From positions 124,001-188,000 of the forward strand of contig NZ_VBSL01000004.1 in assembly GCF_006149005.1 (NCBI RefSeq): a stretch of 64,000 nt of DNA, written 5' to 3'. The number at the start of each line of letters is the position of its first letter. Within the stretch, counting starts at the first letter, position 1. Shown in pieces: positions 54,765 through 62,642 of the stretch. The translations under genes and the position numbers were made by a program. The stretch comes from Larkinella sp. C7 (GTDB lineage: Bacteria > Bacteroidota > Bacteroidia > Cytophagales > Spirosomataceae). The notes beneath the pieces were generated by a model that was not told the DNA's origin, did not search any database, and was given only the letters and a program-made list of their open reading frames with translations.

Positions 54765-54862
54765 GTGTATGGCACCCCGACCATATGGAGGTATGCGCAG
54801 GGGTAATCTTAAATGAATACACGTTTCCGAGAACAGCCCTGGTCATTTGGCCGGGGTTTGTT
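54765..54862 (+). ncRNA. Putative terminator-ended small RNA unit B
   Basis: GTGTATGGCACC, then ATATGGAGGTATGCG, GTTTCCGAGAACAGC and a CCCTGG/CCGGGG stem with TTTGTT tail (54837-54862). It mirrors unit A. A 33-codon frame through it ignores the terminator, so I favour a non-coding unit. Confidence 0.38.
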
Positions 54863-54973
54863 ATGAAGAGTATGAAGTTTTTCTGAATCACAAATTCAAG
54901 ACGTACGCTTTTACGTATATATCCACACGATAGATATTATAAGCCTCAAGGGCTGCCTATTTTCTCCCCTACA

Positions 54974-55001
54974 AATCCGACTATTGGCCGGATTTTCTTT
55001 T
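54974..55001 (+). terminator. Strong intrinsic terminator without an obvious gene
   Basis: AATCCG (54974-54979) pairs with CGGATT (54989-54994) followed by TTTCTTTTT. The preceding 120 bp has no convincing coding frame, so it may end another short transcript of the unit type. Confidence 0.55.
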
Positions 55002-55305
55002 TCGGACATTTGTTAGATTGCAACTTCAGAAATGAATCCCAATCATTTTTTAACTCAACAGGGGAATCTTGATATACGGGTCTGAAAAAACGCAAAACGT
55101 TTTCCTTGTAGGATGGCAAGCAATGTTCTGGTTGGACCAGCGCCCCCCTTGCGGAACGAGACAAACTGATCCAGTATGACAATTAGTTACAGTTTATCAA
55201 AAAGTCGTTCAACTTGATTTTTGATAATCTGTTTTTTTGAATTACTAAAAGTCCTTTGCAACTAATCCTGGCAAAAAAATTATGTTATTTCTGAAATTGT
55301 TGAAG
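55002..55305. other. Gene-free spacer
   Basis: About 300 bp of A+T-rich DNA between the terminator and the cupin gene. A 78-codon minus-strand frame here is rejected because it runs through the terminator. Nothing else convincing is seen. Confidence 0.4.
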
Positions 55306-55866
55306 TCAATCCACCTTTAAAGGAGGACCAACGACCTGCATTTCATGGTCGGCAAAGATTTTTGATATTTCCGATTGAGAAGGCTCAATCGTTAAACCTG
55401 CCATGGTTACAAAAAATTCCTCGAGCTTGCCTGCTGGTTGAAGCATTACGGTCATTCGACCTTTTTCACTGATCTGCGTCCAGGCATGGGGAACTTTTCG
55501 GGGCAAAAAAATACTGTCTCCGGTTTGAAGTTCAAAGCGATCCTCACCCACCAGAAATGCGTAACGGCCTTCCTGAACATGAAATACTTCATCCTGATTG
55601 GGATGCACGTGCAAAGGTGTACCTCTTTTGGGTGAAAGCGAAGTTTGTTCAAATACGGCCAGCGCACCGTTGGTATCTTTTCCAGATACTTTCACATCCA
55701 GAATATTGGCATTGACCCCTTTGAGTTGGATATGGCCATGATAGCGTCCTTCTCCTTTTGAAATTTTAAAGCCTTTTTCCGCTCGCTCCGGGATGGCAAG
55801 GGGAGGATCAATCGTGGTCAGCGGAGCTGTTGCCAAGGCGGCCTGAATAAATTTTCTACGTTTCAT
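55306..55866 (-). CDS. Exported cupin domain protein
   Basis: The 186-aa protein begins MKRRKFIQAALATAPL, a probable Tat-like or Sec signal. GTPLHVHPNQDEVFHVQEGRYAFLVGEDRFELQTGDSIFLPRKVPHAWTQ carries the two cupin motifs (HxH...E and H). A start 48 bp upstream is possible, but ATG 55866 gives a normal signal. It probably binds a metal and a small substrate in the periplasm. Confidence 0.82.
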   Translation of the reverse strand: MKRRKFIQAALATAPLTTIDPPLAIPERAEKGFKISKGEGRYHGHIQLKGVNANILDVKVSGKDTNGALAVFEQTSLSPKRGTPLHVHPNQDEVFHVQEGRYAFLVGEDRFELQTGDSIFLPRKVPHAWTQISEKGRMTVMLQPAGKLEEFFVTMAGLTIEPSQSEISKIFADHEMQVVGPPLKVD

Positions 55867-56267
55867 ACCAATTGTAGTCAAACTATCATTTTTGGCGAAT
55901 TGGTCCAATGCCAAAGCAGGAAGTGATACTTACGAAAGATACACTCCAGATAAAGTCAACATGTAAAGCTTTTATTAAAAGGTAGATTGCATTTTTGTCG
56001 TATCGAATGGTTTATAAAAAACCTGGATAAAATGAAATTTAGAACCCGCCCCCATCTCGATGCAAAGGGAAAGGCAAAGGTGACTTTGATCGAAATTTTC
56101 CAATCTATAAGGGTGCAAAGACATTTGTCTTTGTACACTTATAAACCCTATGGGCATCTGCCTTCGCCCTGATGTTTTTGAATCAGTCTATGGATAGACT
56201 CAAATATGGCTATTGATAAGAAGTACTTCTTTCTAAACCGTCAAATGGGCTTAATATAAAACGGACG

Positions 56268-56459
56268 TTATTTTGACTCGGTTAAAGTACATAGTTCATG
56301 GCCGTACATCCGCATAGCGTCGGCGTGGTTGGCTTCATTGATCAACCGGGCGCAACTGGTACAGTAGTACTTTTCAGTCGAGTGATTGAACCAAATAGCC
56401 CGGTCCCGATCACAGGCGGTACGGTTACAAATGCCGTCGAACTCGCCTTTATTCTTCAG
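56268..56459 (-). CDS. Phage-type Cys-rich zinc protein with a non-ATG start
   Basis: The 63-aa frame encodes GEFDGICNRTACDRDRAIWF and YYCTSCARLINEANHADAMRMYGHELC, matching a widespread phage/island small protein with CxxxxC and CxxC pairs. In the right frame the first codon is CTG (56459) or a nearby codon; no ATG or GTG precedes residue 49. Its 5' end overlaps the stop of the 36-aa gene, so reinitiation is possible. It may also be a gene that lost its start. Confidence 0.5.
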   Translation of the reverse strand: MKNKGEFDGICNRTACDRDRAIWFNHSTEKYYCTSCARLINEANHADAMRMYGHELCTLTESK

Positions 56460-56559
56460 GCTTGATCATACTCAATTGTTCGGCAATCTGCCGGGGCGTT
56501 ATACCCTTCCCGAATGAGCCGTGAAACTTAATCTTATTTTTTGTGATCTTGACTTTCAT
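56449..56559 (-). CDS. 36-aa small protein upstream of the zinc protein
   Basis: MKVKITKNKIKFHGSFGKGI continues TPRQIAEQLSMIKPEE. It is very basic at the start with a helical C-terminal part. Its stop overlaps the zinc-protein start by a few bases, as in a coupled pair. Homology is unknown. Confidence 0.4.
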   Translation of the reverse strand: MKVKITKNKIKFHGSFGKGITPRQIAEQLSMIKPEE

Positions 56560-56665
56560 ATCGGACGTTTTATTTATTTTATGGTTTGAAAAAAACAGCA
56601 GGTTCTTTATTTTTCCACCCAGTAAGTTGGTAGATATTAAAAATGTTCCTAACCTTGATTGAGCG

Positions 56666-57094
56666 ATGCCCCAAAAACAAATTTTCATTATTGAGGGCGA
56701 AACCGCGCTGGCTAGCACGCTTCAACTTGCCTTTAAACAGATCAAGAGCCCTCACCGACTACAGGTTTTCACCAGCGGTGATTCATTACTTGACTTTCTA
56801 TCGATTGGTCATCTTTTTCCTGATTTAATCTTGCTTGACTATCGTGAGTCCAATCAGGGAGGAATCCAAGTTTTAAGCGCACTCAAGCACCATATAGATT
56901 GGAAAACCATTCCTGTGATCTTATGGAGTAGTCACCTAACTCCCGAACAAATCCATGAATGCTACCTGCTGGGTGCTAATGCGTTCCTTGAAATATCTGA
57001 TAAATGGGACGAAATGATCGTACAACTTGAAATTCTGTGTGAATACTGGTTTGAGGTGGTGCAACTACCTGAAAAGCCTCTGATTCGATATTGA
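56666..57094 (+). CDS. Degenerate single-domain response regulator
   Basis: The 142-aa receiver has Asp58 (DLILLDYR) and a Ser near 84, but the acidic pair is replaced (IIEGET at 8-13). Where the conserved Lys is expected I see FLEISDKW, so the Lys is absent. It is similar in layout to the other receivers in the region. It may bind partners without normal phosphorylation. Start ATG 56666. Confidence 0.78.
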   Translation: MPQKQIFIIEGETALASTLQLAFKQIKSPHRLQVFTSGDSLLDFLSIGHLFPDLILLDYRESNQGGIQVLSALKHHIDWKTIPVILWSSHLTPEQIHECYLLGANAFLEISDKWDEMIVQLEILCEYWFEVVQLPEKPLIRY

Positions 57095-57110
57095 TTAACT
57101 TCTGGTTAAT

Positions 57111-57238
57111 GTGTGTAAAATGCGGAGGTTTGTTTAATGGGTTGAATAGATTAACTTTAGCTTAATCAATTTACATTGAGTCTCTTTTCCGCCCTTGTTT
57201 TCCATGCTGTCGGTCTAGCACCTCATAAACCGACAGAT
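57111..57238 (+). promoter_or_regulatory. Leader with GGAGGTTT motif and hairpin before the 87-aa gene
   Basis: GTGTGTAAAATGCGGAGGTTTGTT (57111-57134) matches the start of units A and B. CTGTCGGT...ACCGACAG (57209-57238) is a perfect hairpin ending one base before ATG 57240. Together they form a possible regulated leader of the next gene. Confidence 0.4.
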
Positions 57239-57239
57239 A

Positions 57240-57503
57240 ATGTTGTTACTTATTTTTACTGTTTTTCACCCCGACGACAGCGATATACGATCTCTGGTTT
57301 TTTATTCAGAACGCCTTGAGGCCAGTATTGATCTACTCAATTACTATGTCAAGCTCGGATATACCATTCTGTCGGCTGGTTTAAAGGAGCTTGATGGAAA
57401 TGAAATAACATTGCCCATCGAAGTTTTTGATGGTGAGCCTATGGGGGATTATATTCTGCGGCTTCAGGAAGAATGGAAAAAAATATTAAATAACCGTCCA
57501 TAA
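57240..57503 (+). CDS. Hypothetical 87-aa protein
   Basis: MLLLIFTVFHPDDSDIRSLV begins with a hydrophobic stretch but is not a clear signal peptide. DGNEITLPIEVFDGEPMGDYI is acidic. Family not recognised. It overlaps slightly with the end of the broken nuclease frame on the other strand. Confidence 0.5.
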   Translation: MLLLIFTVFHPDDSDIRSLVFYSERLEASIDLLNYYVKLGYTILSAGLKELDGNEITLPIEVFDGEPMGDYILRLQEEWKKILNNRP

Positions 57504-57609
57504 AACGTGGATTTGTTGACAATTGACTGAAACTTTGGACTGTAAAGTGTTGGTATTCAGAACTGAAAAGCAACTCATTCTACCAATCAAAAGTCCGAAA
57601 ACAGGTCCG

Positions 57610-57857
57610 GCCGACGAGTGCCAGGAACACCAGTTGGCAATACCGGCGCTGCGGTTGTAGCTGAGGGCGTATGCAGGGTGCTCGATGAGGTAGTTGTTTT
57701 CCTGTGAAGCGTTTGCATTGCTGGGGTTGCCGAGGGCTAAGTTGGCATCGCGGGTGGGTATGGATGTATCCGAACCCGGCTGATCGGCTTTCTTGCAGGA
57801 GGCTGGAGCCAGAAGGAAGAAAACGGCGGAGAGGAGGTAAACAATGATGCGATTCAT
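57610..57857 (-). pseudogene. Truncated duplicate of the DRGH nuclease lipoprotein gene
   Basis: The 5' part of the gene at 50856-51740 is repeated here with high identity by eye from the start codon through IANWCSWH ([20 protein letters not shown], with the same Cys, and [15 protein letters not shown]). Homology ends after about 80 codons, before DRGH, and the frame then runs into unrelated DNA to a stop near 57486. The duplication predates divergence of a modest number of bases. Confidence 0.85.
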
Positions 57858-57877
57858 GCAAACAAAGGCAGAGCCAG

Positions 57878-58477
57878 TTAACTAAAAATTTCATTCCTAT
57901 CCATCTCCAGCCCCGGTGCCGGCAAGGTCTGCACCCGAAGTTGGCCTGCACGGTCTTGTTTGGTTATGGGCTGATAAATCCCATTTGGGTTCAAAACGAA
58001 CTGGTCGATCTGCCGTTTCTCCGGTGAAACAATCCAATATTCCTTAATGCCAAAATACTGGTAAAGGCGGTGTTTCGCCAAACGATCTATTTCCTGGGTT
58101 CGGGCGTCGGTTACTTCGACAATCCAGTCCGGTACACCATGCCAGCCGCGCTCGTCCAGGTAATTCGGCGATTCTTTCCGAATGACGTATAGATCGGGAA
58201 GCACCAGGTTGAAACTATCTTCGGGCTCTTCATACCCCAGGATTAGTGGCAAGGGTAAAGACCATGTTTCATACGCCGGATCAGGCCACTTCTGGGTTAC
58301 CTGCATCCCGATGCGACCCACCACCTGCTGGTGAGCAGGTGTTTTGCCGGGGGGGCTGAAAACCGAACACTGTCCGCCAATAATCTCGAACCATTCACCA
58401 AACTCCCAGGTCAGGTAGTCAGCATACGAATACTGCCTGTTCAGATCCAGTTGCGAAGGAGCGGTGATCGTTGTCAT
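57878..58477 (-). CDS. Uma2 family putative endonuclease
   Basis: The 199-aa protein has the Uma2/DUF820 layout: YSYADYLTW, VVGRIGMQVT, LVLPDLYVI, DWIVEVTDARTQEIDRLAKHRLYQYFGIKEYWIVSPEKRQI. The Asp in PDLYV and Glu in VEVTD are PD-(D/E)XK-like residues. Biological role unknown for most members. It ends 20 bp from the truncated nuclease start and is followed, 2 bp upstream on the same strand, by a recombinase-like gene. Confidence 0.85.
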   Translation of the reverse strand: MTTITAPSQLDLNRQYSYADYLTWEFGEWFEIIGGQCSVFSPPGKTPAHQQVVGRIGMQVTQKWPDPAYETWSLPLPLILGYEEPEDSFNLVLPDLYVIRKESPNYLDERGWHGVPDWIVEVTDARTQEIDRLAKHRLYQYFGIKEYWIVSPEKRQIDQFVLNPNGIYQPITKQDRAGQLRVQTLPAPGLEMDRNEIFS

Positions 58478-58479
58478 AG

Positions 58480-59778
58480 TTAGGAGTTAATAGAGAATTG
58501 ATTGCTTTCTTCTTCCGTTGTCCGGGTTTCCGCGCGGTTGATTGATCCCAACCGCTGCATATTCTCATCGACCAACTCACTAAAGATGTGCAAATAATTT
58601 CGTTCCAGGGTCCTCAGGTGCTGAATACCTAAAATCTTTTGTACGGCTTCGGTTCGGTAGCCTCGGAGCAGGAACAACGCTCCGGCGGTCTTTCGGCAGA
58701 TCTTGGTCGTTAACCGAAAGGGAAGGTTCATCATCTTCTGGATGATCTCCAGGTTGCGGTTCACCCGCTGAATCGTCACGGCAGGCCAGTGAGGAGCCTG
58801 CTCCAGCAAGGCTTTGGCTTCGGGCAGGAGGGGAATATGCGAAACGCCCCAATCGGGTCTGGCCTGGTGGACGGCCTGGAATTTCTGCCGTCGGATGACA
58901 ATCTTTTGTCCGAAGGCTAACTCCACCAGGTGTTCCGCCGGATTCCGAGCCAAGTTAACGGCATCTTTGAAATCCAGTCCGGTGTAACAACTCAGCAGGC
59001 CCCAATTCCGCACAGTGTCCAATTGTTCGGGTAGAACCAACTCTCCTAATTGTTGAACTTGCTGGGGAGATAGACAGTATATCGTTTTGGCGGGCTCGGC
59101 CGTTAGGTGCAACTCGCTGAGCTTGTTTCGAGCGATCAGTTCCTGCTCGACACTATATTGCAGAATCTCCCGAATCTGACCAATGTGCCGGGAGGCCGAA
59201 TCGACGGATAAGGGGCGTTGGCGGAGCCAGGAATAGTAGGCTTTTGCCCAGCCAATGGAAATGGCGTCCAGCGACAGATCTGGTAGCTGATTCGTATTCA
59301 AATACGAGGCCAGGAGGTGATACCCCCGGTTCCACTTGTAAAGCGTGCCGGGGGAGCCGCGCTCGGGTAGCGGGGCCTGGTGTAATTTCGTCAGGTACTC
59401 TTCATACACCGATAGGAGTTGAACCGAGATTCGTTCTCCCGAGAGCCAGTACCGTTGAATCAAGGCGGGTGACACTCCCTGATTTGATCGTTGCAAGTCC
59501 AGCAGGATGCTGCGGTGATCCGCCCGAATATCCGACAGACACCGGTTGACAATGCGGGCTTCCCGGGTGGGTCCCTGGGCCTGCTGACAAGCAGGATTCC
59601 AAAGCGAGCGTAAAAGGTAGATCCCTGACCCGTACGGTGGCCAATCCTGATCATCGACGCGCAGAAAGCATTGCAGTTCATCAAAAGCCGATTGCGAATT
59701 CGGGAGAAAATCAAATGTCAGCTTCAGGCTTACCCGCTGGCGAGAGGGGCGGGGTGGTAATCGGGACGGTGGGGGCAT
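58480..59778 (-). CDS. Tyrosine-recombinase-like protein with altered catalytic residues (paralogue 1)
   Basis: The 432-aa protein has an integrase-type SAM-like N-terminal domain (about 50-230) and a catalytic domain. In place of the active-site Arg (TGLR) it has TGLD (Asp269). In place of the HxxR box it has TTKICRKT (Lys359, Arg362), and the LGH box reads LGIQHLRT; Tyr395 in RNYLHI is kept. So Arg-I and both His are lost while Arg-II and Tyr remain. Its twin at 59854 has the same changes. ATG 59778 is chosen to match the twin's length. Confidence 0.75.
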   Translation of the reverse strand: MPPPSRLPPRPSRQRVSLKLTFDFLPNSQSAFDELQCFLRVDDQDWPPYGSGIYLLRSLWNPACQQAQGPTREARIVNRCLSDIRADHRSILLDLQRSNQGVSPALIQRYWLSGERISVQLLSVYEEYLTKLHQAPLPERGSPGTLYKWNRGYHLLASYLNTNQLPDLSLDAISIGWAKAYYSWLRQRPLSVDSASRHIGQIREILQYSVEQELIARNKLSELHLTAEPAKTIYCLSPQQVQQLGELVLPEQLDTVRNWGLLSCYTGLDFKDAVNLARNPAEHLVELAFGQKIVIRRQKFQAVHQARPDWGVSHIPLLPEAKALLEQAPHWPAVTIQRVNRNLEIIQKMMNLPFRLTTKICRKTAGALFLLRGYRTEAVQKILGIQHLRTLERNYLHIFSELVDENMQRLGSINRAETRTTEEESNQFSINS

Positions 59779-59853
59779 GGGGTTCGACAAAAATGAGCGC
59801 GAATATATTTCAATCATATGAATAAACCGGCGATTCATTAGTAGGTTTGCCGC
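59779..59853. promoter_or_regulatory. 75-bp divergent spacer between the two recombinase-like genes
   Basis: It separates two diverging start codons and must hold both promoters. It is A+T-rich with TTCAATCATATGAA, a TTCA-N6-TGAA type palindrome near 59811-59824. It is a candidate shared operator or attachment-like site. Confidence 0.4.
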
Positions 59854-61122
59854 ATGGATTCGTTGACCTTAACCCCTTCCTTACCCCTTCGCAGCCGTGT
59901 TGCTCTTGTTTTACGGTTCGACTTTGCCGCTCACTCCCCTCCGGGCCTGGCCGAATTACAGTGCCAGTTGACGGTGAATGAGACCACGGTGGAAGCCTAC
60001 GGATCGGGTGTTTTCATCTTACCCGCCTTGTGGAATACCACCACGCAATGCCCGGATGGAGACTCCGCCGAAGCGCGCATCGTTGGTCAATTGCTCTCGG
60101 ATATTCGGGCGGGTCACCTCTCGATTTTTCAGGCGTTGATTCGCGCCGGCCTACCGGTGAATGCCCAGCGCGTACAACACCATTGGATCAGCGAGGAACC
60201 CATTGCGCCCCGGTTGATCCACGTTTATGATGAATACCTGACCACGTTACTAGCCATGCCCGAGCCGGAGCGCCGGGCCGTGGGTACCCTCTACAAATGG
60301 CAACTCAGTTACCGGTATCTGAGAACGTATCTGGAATCCACCGGCCAGACCGAATTACCCTTGAATCGGGTTACCATCGGGTGGGCGAAAGACTACTACC
60401 AGTGGCTCCGGGCTCGTCCACTGGCCATCAACTATTCAACGGAACTGATCGGCAACGTGCGCGAAATTCTCCAGTTTGCCCTGGAAAACGAATTGATCCC
60501 CGAAAATAAGTTGAGTACTTTGAAGCTGACCTGGCAGGCGAGCAAAGCGATCCACTGTTTGTCGTTGGTGCAACTCCAGACGCTGGAACAACTCGACTTA
60601 CCCAAACCCCTGGATCGGGCTCGTTGGTGGGCTCTGTTTTGCTGTTATACGGGATTGGATTACCCCGATGCCATCGTGATTGCCAAAAGCCCGGAAGCTC
60701 ACCTGGTCCGTTTGCCGCAGGGAGACAAAATTGTCTGGAAGCGCTTGAAAGTGAAACAGGTGCATCAGGCGTATCCCGAGTGGGCGGTTTGCCACATTCC
60801 CCTGCTGGAAGAGACCCAGCGGCTCCTGCCCCGGATGCAGTCCTTACGGGCACCCTCGTTCACCGGCCTAAATGAGAATCTAAAGAAGATCGAAGGTCGG
60901 CTGGATTTACCGTTTCGATTTACCACCAAAGTATGCCGTAAAACGGCAGGAGCACTGTTTATTCACCGCGGCTACCGGATGGAAGCGGTGCAGAAGATCC
61001 TGGGGTTGAAGGATTTTAGGACGTTCCAACGGCATTATCTGACAACCTGGCAGGAGGTAGTCGATGACAATATGGAACGGGTGCAGGACTCGGAATCAAG
61101 GTCGGGAGATTACATAAGGTAA
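59854..61122 (+). CDS. Tyrosine-recombinase-like protein with altered catalytic residues (paralogue 2)
   Basis: The 422-aa protein is a clear paralogue of the gene on the other strand (same order: DLPFRFTTKVCRKTAGALF; roughly half the catalytic-domain residues identical by eye). It too has TGLDYPDA, Lys in place of the HxxR His, LGLKDFRT in place of LGH, and keeps Arg and Tyr (RHYLTTW). The shared loss argues for selection and not random decay. The start is ATG 59854. Confidence 0.75.
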   Translation: MDSLTLTPSLPLRSRVALVLRFDFAAHSPPGLAELQCQLTVNETTVEAYGSGVFILPALWNTTTQCPDGDSAEARIVGQLLSDIRAGHLSIFQALIRAGLPVNAQRVQHHWISEEPIAPRLIHVYDEYLTTLLAMPEPERRAVGTLYKWQLSYRYLRTYLESTGQTELPLNRVTIGWAKDYYQWLRARPLAINYSTELIGNVREILQFALENELIPENKLSTLKLTWQASKAIHCLSLVQLQTLEQLDLPKPLDRARWWALFCCYTGLDYPDAIVIAKSPEAHLVRLPQGDKIVWKRLKVKQVHQAYPEWAVCHIPLLEETQRLLPRMQSLRAPSFTGLNENLKKIEGRLDLPFRFTTKVCRKTAGALFIHRGYRMEAVQKILGLKDFRTFQRHYLTTWQEVVDDNMERVQDSESRSGDYIR

Positions 61123-61464
61123 TCACTCCATATTCACCGATTTCAGGAACTGGTAGATGCGCTCCCCGAGTTGAAACTGATTGAGGGAGCTGATTTCGTA
61201 TTGGGAAAAGTAACCCGCCACGATTAACTTGCCTTGCTGGCAGTACTGCTGCTCAGCCGGGGAGAAAGCATCCCCCTGGCTCCAGTTCAGATCGAACGTT
61301 ACCACGCCCGTTGGCAGATGGTAAAACAGCGTGTACGACGTTAGGTCGAATGGGGTAATTGGCTGGATTCCGGTTTGATTCTTTGACCGCTCGAAGGCCG
61401 CTGGTACGGTTCGGGCTACGGAAATACATTCAGACTGGCGATCCAGTCTATCTTTTCGAGTCAT
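61123..61464 (-). CDS. Hypothetical 113-aa protein
   Basis: MTRKDRLDRQSECISVARTV, with VVTFDLNWSQGDAFSPAEQQYCQQGKLIVAGYF. No family recognised. Its stop touches the stop of the second recombinase-like gene, a tight convergent pair. Confidence 0.6.
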   Translation of the reverse strand: MTRKDRLDRQSECISVARTVPAAFERSKNQTGIQPITPFDLTSYTLFYHLPTGVVTFDLNWSQGDAFSPAEQQYCQQGKLIVAGYFSQYEISSLNQFQLGERIYQFLKSVNME

Positions 61465-61557
61465 TGCGGAATACGGAAGGCGGGTTTAATTGACGCTATC
61501 AACCGGGCCCGTAAGATATTCGGATTTTCTGTACTGTGTTCGTTGGGTAGTTAAAAA

Positions 61558-61588
61558 GTGGCAATATGTTGATCGGAGGTTTAGTTGA
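61558..61588 (+). promoter_or_regulatory. GGAGGTTTAG motif copy
   Basis: GTGGCAATATGTTGATCGGAGGTTTAG (61558-61584) resembles the leaders of units A and B and the flanks of the gene at 53554. It lies in the spacer between the hypothetical gene and the response regulator gene. Confidence 0.4.
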
Positions 61589-61606
61589 ATCAGGCAGCGG
61601 TCACCC

Positions 61607-62038
61607 TTAACGTCCTGAAGGTAGTTGGACGGTCTTTAACCAATACTGCAGGGTGCAGTCAAGCTGACGGGCCAACTCTGAATACGTCGACGGTTTGGTC
61701 ATGTAAGCGTTGGCGCCCGCAGCATAGCACTGTTCAATATCTTCATCCCGGTTGGAGGTTGTCAGCATCAGAACCGGCACCTGACGTAAGCGGACATCTG
61801 CCTTGAGTAGTTTCAGGGTGTCCAGTCCGTTTAACACCGGCATGTTTAAATCCAGCAGAATAACGGCAGGAAGCGGACTGGTTTCCTGCTCAGCCAGGGC
61901 ATCCAGGAGCTGCTGACCATCCTGGAAAAACTGGAGTTGACAACCGGGCTGATGCCGGGCGAAGGCCTCACTTAATAAAAAGCGATCATCCTCGTCATCT
62001 TCGGCAGCCAGAATGACAAAAGTGGGTTTCGTATTCAT
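61607..62038 (-). CDS. Single-domain response regulator (CheY-like)
   Basis: The 143-aa receiver has acidic residues at 13-15 (AAEDDEDD), Asp63 in ILLDLNMP, Thr near 93 in MLTTS, and Lys115 in YMTKPS. The C-terminus ends TVQLPSGR. It belongs to the phytochrome-type Rcp1-like receivers often beside PAS kinases. It is 85 bp downstream of the next receiver on the same strand. Confidence 0.9.
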   Translation of the reverse strand: MNTKPTFVILAAEDDEDDRFLLSEAFARHQPGCQLQFFQDGQQLLDALAEQETSPLPAVILLDLNMPVLNGLDTLKLLKADVRLRQVPVLMLTTSNRDEDIEQCYAAGANAYMTKPSTYSELARQLDCTLQYWLKTVQLPSGR

Positions 62039-62123
62039 CAGGAGGGTGTTGCAAGGGTTATCGGTGCTAAAGATAGCTGGAAGAGCTTAGAATTCCCTAA
62101 ACCTACCTTTGGGTCTTAATTGA

Positions 62124-62513
62124 TTAGGGTAGTTCCTGAATAATTTGCCGTAAAGCTTGCTGCCACTGAGCCATAGAAGAGGGTTTTGGCAAATACCCAT
62201 TTGCTCCCATAAGTTCAATATTGGAGGCAAAGGAGGAAGGGGTCTCTCCACTCATGACAATCACCCGGGTATTCTCAAAGCCCGCCATTTGCCGCAGGAG
62301 GGAAAGAACTTCCAGGCCACCGAGGCCCGGCATTCGATTATCCAGCAAAATCAGCGATGGTGATATCGCCGTGTTTTTGAGGAATGTCAGGGCAGATTCG
62401 CCATCCCGAAAAGTCATTAGCTGACACGGCCATTCCAGGACTGAAAAAGCTTCCTCCAGAATCCACAAATCATCTTCATCGTCTTCAATCAAGAGCACTA
62501 CCGGAAGTTCCAT
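62124..62513 (-). CDS. Single-domain response regulator (CheY-like)
   Basis: The 129-aa receiver starts MELPVVLLIEDDEDD with acidic residues at 11-12, Asp58 in ILLDNRMP, Ser near 88, and Lys110 in YLPKPS. It is intact. It sits between the kinase gene and the other receiver on the same strand, so it is a likely partner of the kinase. Confidence 0.9.
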   Translation of the reverse strand: MELPVVLLIEDDEDDLWILEEAFSVLEWPCQLMTFRDGESALTFLKNTAISPSLILLDNRMPGLGGLEVLSLLRQMAGFENTRVIVMSGETPSSFASNIELMGANGYLPKPSSMAQWQQALRQIIQELP

Positions 62514-62642
62514 TAACGTGTAGAGTTGAAATAAATAATTTTATCATCTTATGATGAAAACAATACTCTACCACAACGGGTTATGTTCTGCTTTGTTTGC
62601 TTTAATGAGAAAGTGTAGTGGAATGATTAAATTTGCTTACGG

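Noticed and set aside
54782-54892. Small plus-strand frame through unit B
   Set aside because: It ignores the CCCTGG/CCGGGG terminator stem and is not matched in units A or C, which have only very short frames.
54946-55182. 78-codon minus-strand frame
   Set aside because: It runs across a strong intrinsic terminator and has no recognisable protein features.
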